The notes: a model not told the origin generated them from the letters alone. Numbered from the stretch's first letter, positions 1-12,200 are shown. The stretch is DNA of 64,000 nt from Heterotrichella gracilis (GCA_032358255.1 JAULBX010003221.1:1-64000), one strand, 5' to 3'. Numbers and translations are program-made.

Positions 1-285
1 GAATTCTCGTAACATATGTACCGATATGTGACACTCCTCCCCCTCCCAACAAAGCTGCGCAACCTCCCCCGTAAATCTGTACGAGTAGCCCATCTGTTTG
101 CTGAAATTCCATCTGAGGGGCACAAATCCTAGCGGAAGCGGAAAAACCGGCGGGAAAACCCGATTCGATCCCGGCGGGATTCGAACTAGAGACCTCCTGG
201 GTCGCAACCGTGTCTCAAACCAGTGTAACATTCAGCAAAAGGGCATGTTAGATTGGGAATTCTCGTAACATATGTACCGATATGT
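1..285. repeat. 29-bp direct repeat pair at left edge
   Basis: The first 29 bases recur at 257-285 and the two copies diverge immediately afterwards. The 227 bases between them contain, on the minus strand near 185-195, an 11-base match resembling a Pol III B box (AGTTCGAATCC). No T-arm stem can be formed, so this is not a tRNA gene. It is probably a fragment of a mobile or tRNA-derived repeat. No coding sequence is recognisable here. Confidence 0.5.
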
Positions 286-510
286 TACAACTTGGGTAGG
301 CAGGTTGGATATCAAGACACTGTTCCAAAGCGGTTGATAGGTATTTCACAAGGGCGTTTCAACTTGAGTTGAACTCATTGCAAGGGATGGCTACATAGCA
401 AGTTTTCAATTGACAATGTGGCGGTTGGACCCCCCTCCGCCAGACATAGCAGCTCCCGGCTATTATTATACAGCGTGCTGCCCGTGCCTGAATCAGATCG
501 TACGTAATGT

Positions 511-1148
511 TGTCGTGCGCAATTAACTACAGCTGCGCAGTTAGCTACATGCATGGAGAAACCAGAGATTCCTGCCTACCTTATGGCTTGACGGCAGCTT
601 AAGATTGGGTTGGGCTGGAGAGTGCTCGGTATGAAGTTACAGCTCTTATAGTTACAACCGGGTTGCGATCCGCAACCGGCGCTTCCAAGCAGCGGGCGCT
701 GAAACAACTTTCAACAATCGTCTCAACCAGCACCTAGGTGTGCTCCCTAACAGGGTGTACACGGACTTACGAATGCCTGATCAGCCGGCTCCTTCCCCGT
801 CACAAACCCACGTTATTGTGAAGTAAGCAAACAACGAGTATCTTCCCCAAACTGGGTTTGTATCAATATGAGAACAGGATGTCTAACCGAGTGCTAGCCG
901 AGAACTCAAAAGCAATCAAATGTGTTCATCATCATCAAAGATATTTTCCCGGCAAACAGTATAGTTTTCCAAATGGATATAAGGTGGTTATTGTCATGGA
1001 TGGTGCGGGGAGGGCAAAATGACCGTCCCCGTTGAACTATAATAGTATAAACCCCTTGTCCACACCTGTATGGGCAAGTACACCTCTACGAGCATGACAG
1101 CTGTCGTGCGCCATTAACTACAGCTGCGCAGTTAGCTACATGCATGGA
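511..1148. repeat. Dispersed repeat copy A with 47-bp flanking direct repeats
   Basis: Bases 556-1098 are a copy, with scattered substitutions and small indels, of 2120-2672. Copy A is bracketed by a 47-bp direct repeat at about 511-557 and 1102-1148 that differs at one base. The arrangement suggests a mobile-element insertion or the remains of long terminal repeats. No long open frame or recognisable protein lies inside. Confidence 0.65.
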
Positions 1149-1881
1149 TGCCATCCGCGGCACCCCCCCCCTAGCCCGCGAGAGGTGTGAGCACCGAAAA
1201 GTGGGCGAGAGAAGAAGCGGCGGCAGCTGAAAAGCCAAATAATAAATATGCTAGTCTAAATAGCAGCAACTGCACTGCTCTAAGTAAATAAAATATTATG
1301 GCAGCCACTGGGCAACTGTACAAGAAACACAACTAGCTGCTATGAAGCAACCCTAACGGAGCATAGTATAATAACGTGGCCACTACTGAGTGGCCCTACC
1401 AGGCCGGTGTACATGCACAACCGGTAAGCAAATGTCACAACTGGCCAGCACTGTGTAACAGTGCCGATAACAACTACATATAAGTCTCCATAAACCATCT
1501 CCAAAGAGCCCTCACATGTCCATCAACCAACCAAAAATCCATCTCCAACATCCATATACCTCAACTCCCCATAGGTTCCCAGCCAACTCTAACAACTCCG
1601 TCAGAACATGCATCAAGCATCACAGGCATGCTGCGCACCATTCAGCAGCCGCCTCTCTCCAAATCATCAAACAACTTCTCCAAATGCTCCACATGCGCGC
1701 TCCAATTGCGCCAATCTCCGGTGGAATGCAGTAGCCAAATGCTCCATGCCCAGGTGCAATAATGGCCGTGGCGCCAACATGCGCTCAACGGCAGCAGCCG
1801 TTGGCATGGCGGCCCAACCTCAGTGACTAGACCAGGGTCACTTCCTTCCTGTCCTGCCCAACCACATTGTGTGTGGCAAAC
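1149..1881. other. Non-coding spacer between repeat copies
   Basis: No convincing gene is visible on either strand. The sequence is AC-rich with short, low-quality open frames only. It lies between dispersed repeat copy A and the large hairpin, so it may be internal sequence of the same decayed element. Confidence 0.4.
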
Positions 1882-2095
1882 TCTGGTGCTGCCAGGGTGG
1901 CCTCACTGACCCCCCGGATCTGCCGCATGCGGCCCGGTGTGCGGCTGTAAGGGGTGTATGTGTCCCTGTGACCCGCCTATGAGCAAAGCGCATGAAACTC
2001 GCGGGTCACAGGGACACATACACCCCTTACAGCCGCACACCGGGCCGCACGCGGCAGATCCGGGGGGTCAGCGAGGCCACCCTGGCAACGCCAGA
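1882..2095. repeat. Large hairpin, 95-bp arms with 24-bp loop
   Basis: Bases 1882-1976 are the near-perfect reverse complement of 2001-2095, with a handful of mismatches and no indel seen. The loop is 24 bases. The right arm ends 24 bases before dispersed repeat copy B. A stem this long and this well conserved implies recent origin as a foldback element or selection on the structure. No protein or tRNA signature is present in the arms. Confidence 0.85.
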
Positions 2096-2119
2096 ATTGA
2101 GAAACGCGGCTTTTGAGTT

Positions 2120-2672
2120 GAGAAACCAGAGATTCCTGCCTACCTTGTGGCTTGACGGCAGCTTAAGATTGGGTTGGGCTTGAGAGTGCTCGGTATGAAG
2201 TTACAGCTCTTGTAGTTACAACCGGGTTGCGATCCGCAGCCGGCGCTTCCAAGCAGCGGGCGCTGAAACAACTTTCAACAATCGTCTCAACCAGCAGCTA
2301 GGTGTGCTCCCTAACAGGGTGTACACGGACTTAGCGATGCCTGATCAGCCGGCTCCTTCCCCGTCACAAACCTACGTTACTGTAAAGTAACCAAACTGCG
2401 AGTATCTTCCCCAAACTGGGTTTTTATCAATATGAGAACAGGATGTCTAACCGAGTGCTAGCCGAGAACTCAAAAGCAATCAAATGTGTTCATCATCATC
2501 AAAGATATTTTCCTGGCAAACAGTATAGTTTTCCAAATGGATATAAGGTGGTTATTGTCATGGATGGTGCGGGGAGCCTCCCTCAGGGCAGAATGTCCGT
2601 CCCCGTGGAACTATAATAGTATAAACTCCTGTCCACACCTGTATGGGCAAGTACTTTTCTACGAGCATGACA
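2120..2672. repeat. Dispersed repeat copy B
   Basis: This is the second copy of the roughly 545-bp repeat at 556-1098, in the same orientation. Together the two copies resemble the long terminal repeats of a small non-autonomous element of about 2.1 kb, but I could not find TG...CA ends or a primer-binding site. They may simply be two independent copies of one family. Confidence 0.65.
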
Positions 2673-2899
2673 ATGTCTGATCAAAGAAAAGAAAAGAAAA
2701 CAGACTCTGGTGGCACCAAAGGCGTAAATTAGGCGGCATAGCCGCTACGCATAGCCCCCGTAAAAAATCAATCCGGAAACCCAACGCGAGAGGGGGAAAA
2801 GGTAGTGGTGGATGGAGGGGTGGGCGCGGAGGGAGCAAGAGAAGGTCTGAGGGGGGAAAAAGGATGGCCATGGGGAGTGGCAAAAGCAGGGTGGAGTGG

Positions 2900-3975
2900 G
2901 ACTAATGGAGATGGCAAATATAGGAGTGGGTAGTACTAGAAGGAAGAGGTAAAACGGCGAAAGTCTTCGCATAATCCATCCCTTTCCCGCTCTCCTCCCC
3001 ACGCTCCCCCCTCTTAGAGACTATGGCGCCATGGCGGAGGCACTTGTGACCTCGGATGTGAGGGTGGTGCAGCCGCCGAGGCAGTGGGCAATACAGGCAC
3101 CATGATGGTGACAGAGAGGGCAAGCTGCAGAGGGGTCTGAGCCAGGGTACATGCGTTGTAGGCCTTTGGTTGTCCAAAGGGTGCCGACGCGCACAGAGGC
3201 AACAAAGCAGCGCAAGGTATGAGAGAGGGTGCTGGTGGTGAAAGCATAGTCAATTAACGAAGTCATGAGGCCCTTGCCGGCTGTGGTGGTCGCCGGCAGG
3301 GCAGCAATCCAAGGTACGGTACACGCCATGCGGGCGTTGCCAGATGGTATTATGAACATAGGGTTTCATTAGGATTTTAAGGTGGTCATACAGGCCGTTT
3401 ACTTCCCAGAGTTGTGCCTGGCCAGCTTCATCATCAACGGGGTAGCTCTGCCATGATGGTCCCCGACCTGCTGCAGGCGCCGTGGTGAACTCCTGTGTGT
3501 GGTGTGTGGTGTGTGGTGGGTGATTCCGGGGGAATAAGTTCCTCCAGGGGAACCGGGTCGCTGGCTAAGCCAAGTTTGGTGCCTGCATCAGCAATGTCTT
3601 ACCCCAAATGCCAGCATGTGCTCTGACTTTACTAATGGTGCATTGGGTGGTGCGGGAAAGGAGGCAGCTAACAATGGCACCGAGTAAATGGCCATGTTTG
3701 TGGGTCCGTAACTTGAAAGGGGTTGTAAAATGCCATGCGGATCAAGTGGAGTGACGTGAGGCTATCCGCTAGGATATGCATGGGCAAATTGCGTACGCCT
3801 AGGAGGGCAACAGCAGTGGCTGCAAGTTCTGCGCGTAGATAGGTATTTACTCGGCTATCATGGGAAGAGAAGGTGATGCGCTCAAGGTGATTAACTAAGC
3901 AGCTTGATACAGGTGAAACGACGTGGGTGCTGGGAGGTCGCATGCCCTGGGGTGGGAAACTGCATCTCATAGTGT
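2900..3975 (-). pseudogene. Decayed LINE-type retrotransposon: RNase H and zinc-finger end
   Basis: Read on the minus strand, 3970-3668 carries an RNase H-like stretch with the acidic residues in RAEL and LADSL. After a frame change, about 3640-3540 continues with VRAHAGIWG and, in another frame, DIADAGTKLG; these are the His- and Asp-containing end motifs of LINE RNase H. Then 3359-3021 encodes a CPLC...HCLGGC zinc-binding segment like the one that closes many LINE ORF2 proteins. At least two frame changes and no upstream reverse transcriptase show this is a dead 3' fragment. Family assignment within LINEs is not possible by eye. Confidence 0.7.
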
Positions 3976-3980
3976 AGCCT

Positions 3981-4145
3981 ACCTCAAGCCAATCTACAGC
4001 CTGGAATCGAACTGCAAGTGGGTGGGTCTGCTTTCAAGTACAGGTCGTTAAGCCAGAATGCCTGAGACAAGATAGGTCTCGGCTGCAGTTGACAAGGTGA
4101 CAACGCATGCATGCACGTGCGTTTCGAGGCAAAGTGTACAGACGT
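3981..4145 (-). repeat. 165-bp direct repeat, left copy (possible tRNA-derived SINE)
   Basis: This block aligns without gaps to 8181-8345, at about 90 percent identity by eye and exactly 4200 bases apart. On the minus strand it contains an A-box-like TGGCTTAACGA (complement of 4045-4055) and, about 40 bases on, a B-box-like AGTTCGATTCC (complement of 4003-4013), suggesting RNA polymerase III ancestry. The long leader ahead of the A box is unusual for a SINE. Confidence 0.6.
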
Positions 4146-4392
4146 AGATATGCACTTCAAGCGCATATCAACATCGGCCTGCAATACAACAACATACGTT
4201 CTCTGCTTGTGGCGGAAGGAATTAAGCAGTGCTTGTCAAACAGAGCACGTAGGGATGTGGTAGGCAACCTTGTTAGCAATGAATGCATTGGCACACAGCA
4301 CATGGAATAGCATGCAGTCTAGCTCTAACATGTGAAAGGCGTTCATTACCCACCCGCGCTCTATGCCACCCCTCCCGCGCTCTGAGCCCCCC

Positions 4393-6253
4393 ACCCCCAC
4401 CCACCTGCACCGAGTTGACAAACTCCGCCTCATCTAACCAGCATTCGCATGTTGCCGCGCCACTCCTGCGCCTGCCGCAGCAGCCAGCGCCTTGGTCCCC
4501 TCGCGCACGTTCTTGGTTTGGCTCATAATGAAGCTGCTCAACCTGGGTATTATATGCAAAAAACACGGTCGCCAAAGTTGACAAAGTCTGCTGCCATTGT
4601 TCGTAGTGATTGCAGGATGATGCAGTTTCTATGTTGTCTTGAAGAGATGACAAGTCTATGTTGCTGCTTGTGTACATGCACAGACTCACTGAAGTAGTCT
4701 TCCTCCCTGGCCATAAATTCACATGCACTGTGCATCCCTATGTACCCATTGTCCTACATACTCCTTTGAACCCTGGGTTTAGGTGCCTTTGCGTATGGGA
4801 AGTGTACCCCTTCCACTTTTGAACACAACGGCATCCAATGGAAGTTGGCACCTTACACACCTTGTCATAGCCTGCGTTCCACTGTGTTGCAAATGCTGCA
4901 GCCATGCATGCGCCCAGGTCAGTGTCTTCCATCTGGCGCACTGGAGGGTGGGACTGCAAGGAGGGGCTTAGCACAGGAACATACGCCACACATTTGCCAA
5001 GAACAGTGACGATGACGCGCTGCAACGTTGTCCCAGCTGCCTGGCCTGCAAAGACAATATCGCATCAGGAGGGAGTTAGGCAAGCTGCAATTATGCGCAA
5101 CATAAACAGTTGCCTGGAGGACAGCACCAATCCCGCAAAGTATTACTACTGAGTAGTGCGCACATGCCGAGATCCCTGTAAGATCCCTGTAAGCTACTGC
5201 TAGGCATGGGCACAAGCAGCAATAGGTTGTTGCATTTCAGTGGCACTTGACTCCCTGCCAGGTCAAAACAAAGCCGTGCAAGCCGCATGAAGAATTGTTT
5301 ACTTTGAAATTACTGGCTGTCAGCACTCTCGGGCATCTATGTTGCGTGTGTGCACTGGTAACATACTGAGTTTCTGCGTCTGATATTGAGGTCCTACCAA
5401 GCAATGGCACCTGGCTAACGGTGCACATTGTGCTACAGCAGCAACCACGTTGTGCGCCCACTGTTCAACCATTGGAAAGTTCCAATACTCCTTGAACCCA
5501 TTTGGCAGTGTGTTGACTAACGCAGGTGCAAAGCTGAACATAACCCTGGATTTTATGGGAAATTACTGCTTTGACAGATCCTCACTGCGGCTCACTCCTA
5601 ATCACACCTTGCAGGTCGCCTACAGCGGGTTCACAGCCCCAACACTGGTTAGGAACTACGCACGACAGTTACAGCTAGTTATCAAGCGACATCAAAACTG
5701 CCAACCATGCAGCATGTGGTGCAGCAACGCGTACTGCACCACCTGACTGCAGGCGGGCCAACCATCAACAAAGGACTCCCATTACAGCGTTTTTTACCCT
5801 GGTGAAGCTAAGAAGGATGCTGTTACAAACACAGCAGAACCCCACTGATGCAGGTCTAAATCGCAGCACGTGAACAAAAACACCCGCAGGTCGATTGCAC
5901 ATAGAGTAGGGGAAAACTGGAGTTGGACTGAAGTCAGCAGCTAGTCCTGGCTAGGCTGTCCAATTGAGGTGTTAGGTGAGGTGCACAGAGTGAGATGCAC
6001 ACATAGCAATGTACGCCTTGCAAGGGCGGATTGGCCACCCAACTGCATGCATACTCCGTATCACAGAATACACCAACTGCGTACTACTAGTGCTGAGCCC
6101 GAGGTCTGGTTCAAGATATAGAGGCACAGGCTCCGCCAAGAATACCGTGGCCACGCCCTTTCTCACACACACCTCATAAAGCTGGCAGCGCAAGCCGACG
6201 CAGCACTTTGTGTGTTCAATGCCTGGGTAGTTGTACAAACACAGCAGCTTCAT
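4393..6253 (-). CDS. Unrecognised multi-exon coding region, minus strand
   Basis: I do not recognise this gene. Candidate minus-strand exons are: about 6212-5972 (after an acceptor CTACCCAG); about 5541-5420, ending in a stretch containing NGFKEYWNFPMVEQWAHNVV; about 5047-4863, between a good acceptor (TTGTCTTTGCAG) and donor (ACAAG/GTGTGT), with VIVTVLGKCVAYVPVL inside; and about 4540-4407 with a donor GTGGGTGG. Codon patterns look protein-like, but I could not close a full frame from start to stop. It could be one gene downstream of the Crinkler-like gene, extra exons of that gene in an alternative transcript, or decayed sequence. Confidence 0.3.
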
Positions 6254-6284
6254 ACAACCTCAGCTGATGTAGGATGGAACGGCA

Positions 6285-8038
6285 CTATGAAGGCCCAGGC
6301 TCAAGGAACCCTTGCAAGTCAGCCAAGTTTGCCACGTCACCCCAGTTATTGAAAAAGCTTGCAATCTTGCCGAGTGCTGCATGCACACGTTGAGCAGCGT
6401 TGTGGTCACCGAACTGCGTTGGCCTGTCAAGATGAAACTTCAGACGCTTCGGGTTGGATAGCTCCTCCCCAGTGAGGTGACTGTCGGTTCCGAGATCCTC
6501 AGGGATACTCTGCAGGTAGGACTGGAAGAAGTCCCAAAACGACTGCATGCCCTTCAACACTCTGCGTGACCAGGCCAGGTGCAACCATGAGTACGGATAG
6601 GTTTGCCGCAAACCGCTGTAATAGCAATATCAACACCACATGCTGCAGCATAACAAGGTACTGCACCTTCCTTGTATGCTCACCTTCCTGTGACGATACG
6701 GTAGTTGTCCACAAGCCCTGAATGGTAGAATGCGATGCCTCCAGTTGTAAAGTCAGTGACAACCTGGCAAAGATACACGCACAATGTTGGTAACTTTTTC
6801 CCAGGCGCAACTGGGGTTGCCCGAAATACAACCAGAGTTCTGCAGCATCTTACAATGCGAGCAAAACACTTACACCCAACTTTAAAAAGCTCACCTGGCA
6901 GAATGGATACCATGACCTGCTTGCAAAAAGGACATATTTCATCTTAGCTTGGCGAACTGAGGCCCAGGTCAGTTTCTTCTTGAGCTCTATCCCCAACACG
7001 CCACCATTCAGGGGGTCACTGTTGAACCGATGCAGGCTGACCAATTCGTCATTCTGGCCAGCCACTTGGTATGGAACACCCATGAATGCTGTCTTGACAG
7101 TCTATGTGATACAAAAGGCACATGTTAGGTGACCAGCAGTCACATATGAAACACCAAGTGCGTTGACAGATTGGCTGCAATGTTCACATACCATGCCCAT
7201 GACATCATGCAGATCAAAGCCTCCCGAGCCTCGCCTAAAGGGTATGTACTGACGCAATAAGTTGGCACATCTCTCGCGCTGCGCTGGCTCTGTTAGGTCC
7301 TCGTCCCTGCAAGCAAGACCGGCTTGTAGCGGTACGCAACACAGGAGCAAGCGCGTGCAAGTCGCAGAAGTTCATGGCACCTACCACCAACCCGCCGTGT
7401 TCTCGTCAGTTTGGGGACCACCCAAGAAAGACTTCAAATCATCACCTTCAGCCCAGACAAAGCGGCAATTCAGTGTTGTTGTCACCTCCTCCAATTCTGC
7501 CTCCTTGACCTGGGAGGCCTGCCGAGTCTGACTGAGGCGCTCAGCAACCGCTGCTTGCAAGACCTGCTGACCTGCTTGGATGACCTCCTGCCCTGCCTTC
7601 AGCTCTTGAAGGGCAGTGGCAACAGCATCTTGGGAGCCTCCACCTGCCAGCACACCCCATTTGTTGCAAGCAGAACGTGCAAAGAGCTGTTGTATACCCC
7701 TGACTGTACAACACCCAAGCGTGCTGTGATACAAATGTAATAGCAAGACGAACGTAGAAGCGGCTAACTCAAAAGTTACAGCCCGTCTGCCCCAGTGGCC
7801 ATGCGCATTCACCTCACTTACCTTTACCAGCTTTGAGGTGCGCAATGAGCGCTACAGGCAGCTTGGCCAATACCAGCTGCTCCGAGGTGGCCGCCAGTAA
7901 GTCTTCTTTTGACTCGAACCGCTCACGCCACAGCAGCGCCAAGTCTCCATCCCTGAACTTTGTGATTTTGTCAGGCCCAACAACCTGCTCCACAGCTTCA
8001 CGGACAACGTTCAGTTCTTCCGGAGTAGGATCACTCAT
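6285..8038 (-). CDS. Crinkler-like protein with PD-(D/E)XK nuclease fold
   Basis: Six exons close in frame to 402 residues: 8038-7822, 7643-7385, 7306-7192, 7101-6895, 6763-6684, 6615-6285. The first 72 residues form a small helical, SAM-like domain; residues about 74-130 are helical and Gln/Glu/Ala-rich. The core from about 198 shows a restriction-endonuclease-like signature: Asp226, then Glu236-Leu-Lys238 in GVLGIELKKK. A Gln/Lys helix follows, then the strand YPFCQVVTDFTTGGIAFY (Asp270). This core order is typical of the nuclease-like module in CRN/Crinkler-type proteins, which are expanded in many algae and fungi. Nuclease activity is inferred, not shown. The gene sits between two 165-bp repeats. 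It could instead belong to another PD-(D/E)XK family; the exon structure itself is secure. Confidence 0.75.
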
Positions 8039-8180
8039 CCTGCGACCGCATGCACACCAACCGACCAATGGAGACAAGAGCCACAACGGACGGAGCCACT
8101 CAGATAGCACTCTCGTAACACAAAATACTGTGGGAATGCGTTTGCTTTGTCCTAATGCCTTCAGTGCTTGTGTGTGTGGT

Positions 8181-8345
8181 ACCTCAAGCCAATCTAAAGT
8201 CTGAATTCGAACTGCAAGTGGTTGGGTCTGATTTCAAGTACAGGCCGTTTAGCCAGAATGCCTGAGACAAGATAGGTCTCGGCTGCAGTTGACAAGGTGA
8301 CAACGCATGCATGCATGTGCGTCTTTAGGCCAACTGTACAGACGT
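8181..8345 (-). repeat. 165-bp direct repeat, right copy (possible tRNA-derived SINE)
   Basis: Gap-free partner of 3981-4145. The A-box-like (TGGCTAAACGG) and B-box-like (AGTTCGAATTC) stretches are partly conserved on the minus strand. The pair brackets the Crinkler-like gene and the unrecognised coding region. Confidence 0.6.
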
Positions 8346-9257
8346 CTGGTATCTCCAACCGCTAGCAGTCATTACTACTTCAGTCACGTCACGCGAGGCC
8401 TGCTGCGGAGACTTAGTACAGTATCCGCCAGCCAGGGGAGGTGGTTCGTAACTTGTGAAGGTTGACCAAGATGCTTCATGAACAGCGACCAAATCGAACT
8501 TTCAAAGTGTTTGGATCGCCCGGCGTCAAGTTCAACATGCTGGACCACAAACAGCTGCGCCCATCACTACTATAATTTTGGTATCACATGAATAGTTACA
8601 GTCGGCTATTAGTAGTTGACTCAACTGACTTGTGAGCTACCGGTATGGCCTCAGGCTGAAGCTGCACTATTTGGCAACGTCATGTTGAAGTTAAACTTCA
8701 AAGTACCTGGCGCTCCACGAATACGTGTCACACAGTGGCACTGCCTGGATTGTGCAACAAAGTTCTTCATAATTTAATCGGCACCCAAATCGTTCAGTTG
8801 CCAGTGACACTATACAGTATGTGGATCAGTTTTTTGAAGTGGAATGTTCTACCAAACAATGCGGCCTCGCACATCTGGGAAAGAGTGTGAGCAATGGAGA
8901 CACACACCCCAGCCTGAGACCCAATAGGATCACCCTTCATGAGACGGAATACATTTGGTAACCTGAAGATAGCGAAGAATTAGCCTGTGGCTAATCCACG
9001 GCCTGCTGAAAAATGAACAACGAGAAAGAAAGAGTTTGGCACACGGCATGACAATACTGCCAAATTTGCAGTGCGCCTGATCCAAGACATCCATATCTCA
9101 GCACACCCATGGATGCATGCATGCGCCTTTCACATACCCCACCCACGAGCAGTGCCCCCCCCCATCCCACCCCATCCCGCATGCGTGCGCATCATGACAA
9201 CCACACTGTCACCAGTTGCAGTCCCCCTGACGACCCGCCATCTCCCCCACCAAGCCG
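8346..9257. other. Intergenic region, nothing recognised
   Basis: No open frame of convincing quality occurs on either strand. The segment contains the 3' flank of the glycosyltransferase gene and the upstream side of the Crinkler-like gene. The only landmark is a cluster of alternating ATGC bases near 9110-9125. Confidence 0.5.
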
Positions 9258-12200
9258 TCACTGGTCCCACGACTTCCACCGCACCGACACCTTCTTGACG
9301 GGCTTATCTGCCCGGTAGGCTGACGCGTTGCGGTACGACTTGGGGTCCGACCCCCCAACGGCCTCAACCAGCATCCGGTCAAAGTCCCCCGCATACTTGC
9401 GCAGGTCGGAGTACTCCCGCAGTGCCTGCTGCGCGGTCGCTGACATGGCGGTGAGCCGATCCAGCTTGGTGAGGTAGGGCATGACCGCCTGCTCGAGGTC
9501 AGAAAAATCCACTGTAGTGGAAATTGCGCTGATCCCCGGGGTGAATAGGGGGGGGTAGGTTATGAAGCTGTCCGCGCGCGGCTTGACCACCACCGCCCCG
9601 CACATCATGGCCTCGTAGTCGGCGGGCGACCACTCGCCGTGCGTGTAGGGGCTGACCAGGAGCTTCACCCTTTGGAGGGTTTCCAGGTACTCCTGCGTGT
9701 CCCTGAAGCTGGGCAGGAAGTTGAGGATGTTGAGCTCCGGGTGCCGCTTGGCCAGACGGGTCAGCGCCTCCTGCAAGGTAAGGATGACATAAATAATTTT
9801 TTGTAAATGAAAAAGGTAAAATAAACTTATAGAGATATATAATGATGAAGCAAAAGAAGTATATAAAATTAGATTTTTTTTAAAAAAATAGAATTACTTG
9901 GCAGGAAGTTGAGGACGTTTACTTAGTAATTCACAGTTTATTTAGTAAGCGGGGTGATTTTTTCAAGCACCCCCAACAGTCTTGTGAGCCCGGGTTGGCT
10001 CCCTGAATGTGACTGTCAAATAAATATTGTAAATAAATCTTGTTGTGCGATGTACTGGTTTGTTTTTGGAGACAAGTGCAACAATTTCAAATGCCACTTT
10101 TATTCATGAACCCAGTGGCTTTCCTCCCTACCTGCGCCTTAGTGCGCTGGGCCGCCAGCCGCGTGTCGCTGATCATGCTGTCCCGGGGTAGGGCAGGCAG
10201 GAACGCAATGTCAAAATGCCTATCCCGCATGGCTGGGGGGTCCCAGTAGGTTGTGTCGTTGAGGAAGAAGCCGGCAAAGCGCAGGTTCTGCCACTCGCCG
10301 CCGCAGTCCATGGGGTAGCGGTACCTGGGGGGGGGGGGAAGGGGGGGCTGGTGGGGGACAGGCAGACAGCAGGGGCAGCAAGGAACCAGATATCCCATTG
10401 AATGCAGGTTTTCCCCCAACGCCAACAAACATTTCATGATAATCAATCCCCTTGGAATTGTATGCTGTCTGCTTTTTTCGACACAACAGGCTATAACTAG
10501 ATTGGATGGGAGGGGCAAAGAACGGCAGCTAGGGAGCCACAGCGGTTTGAATATGCACGCGCCCTTGTGATATCATCTCGAGGGACGCCACCCACCTGAA
10601 CACATGTGGGACAAGCGCGTACGTCCGTCTGAGCACGTCCTGCGGCACTGGGGGCGACCTGCGCTGCTGGTCCTTTGCCTCTGCTTTGCCCCCGTTGATA
10701 AACGCCAGGTGTGACACCGCGCTGCGCACCTGGCCGTTGTTGAGGCTCAGGGGCTGCAGCACCTGGGGCTTGAGGATGGCAATGATCCTGCAAAACACAT
10801 CACATATTCAATTGAATTCAAGATTGAATATAACTTGATTTCATTGATCAACCTGCACATTGCGGGACAGGGGCATGATGTGCATGTGCCTGGGAGCAGT
10901 GGCCACAGAGCGGGTGGAGCGGTTGAGGACGCAGCAACCAGGGAAGCAATGCCTTCCACCCCTAGCCATGCTGTAACGTTCCTTACGTCCCCGCACCCTA
11001 TTGACCCCAAAAACCCTTACCTAGGGTCTTTCAGGTCCACCTGTTCCGACTTGCGCGAGGGGATCTTGAGCGTGGCTGAGTCCGATATGTCCACCAGGAT
11101 GTACCGCTTCTTGCGGTACCGCTGGGACAGTTCGGTGAAGCTTGTGTATTCGGCAATGATCACGTCGGCTCGCCCTAGGAGGGTTTTGGTGGCGGCCTTG
11201 AAGTCGTTGGCCTTGGTGCACCACTCGTGGCCCGGACCTGAAGGGAGAAGAATGGTGCTATACCGCTGCGTATAAAAATCCCTGCTACTGCCACTGAAAT
11301 TGAGCACGTTTTGCAGACACCTGGGGCATGACTGGCATTCATGTACCACATCATATGCTGTTTGATGAGGAAGAGGTCTGGTGGGAGCACCCAAGGCCAC
11401 ATGTGCTTACCTGGTTGAATTTCTGAATGCAATGCAACCAGCACATGCAAGCACAGACCCAAGGCAGTTGCCCGTACCCAAATTCCGGGAATGCAAGGCA
11501 AATGCCACAGGCAGGCACTGGCAGGCACTGGCGACAACACCCGTACCTGTGCGCGGCAGTATGCTCCATATGGACTCCTGGTTGTACGCCAGGCTTCTGC
11601 TTGCTGCCACGTTGTGCCAGCCCAGCTTGTGCAGCAGCGGGATGAGGCGGCGGATGGAGGTCATGTACCTGGGAAAGGGATGGGATAGGTGTAAGTGCAA
11701 CAATGATAAAAAAAATACCAGTGATACATAAACAGACTGTTTCTACAATTGATTGGAATGAGCACGTTTTTGGCCTGCTTTGTTACTTGTTTACTTTTGC
11801 AGGAGAAAGGGAGTTCCAAGCTAGTAAGGCGGGCAGCCTTACTTTTGCAGCGAGCCTGTAGCCTCAAGGCTTGCCCACCTGTGCGCATATATTGTCCTGG
11901 TCTGCAGCCCACTGGTCGCAGAAAACCCAAAGAACCTATATCTTGGAAAATAATATCTTTTTGAACCCCTACACTCTCGCCTCCCCAGGCAACCTACGTG
12001 AGCTTGTACCCCGATGGCTGCCCCAGTTGCCCGCATGCATCCTGGCCTGCTGCCCGCTGGTAGCAGAAGTCAGGCTCAAGCCCCTTCCAGCACTTCTCAA
12101 CTACTGATTGGTGGCACCTGCGCAACACAGCCGCCATTCAATTCACCGTGGAATGATGTGGACCTGTGTTGGGGAGGTGGAGGCAGGTGTGGGTGGCTGG

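Noticed and set aside
165-240. tRNA-like sequence on the minus strand
   Set aside because: A B-box-like motif is present, but the T-arm, anticodon arm and acceptor stem do not pair, so it is at best a tRNA-derived repeat fragment.
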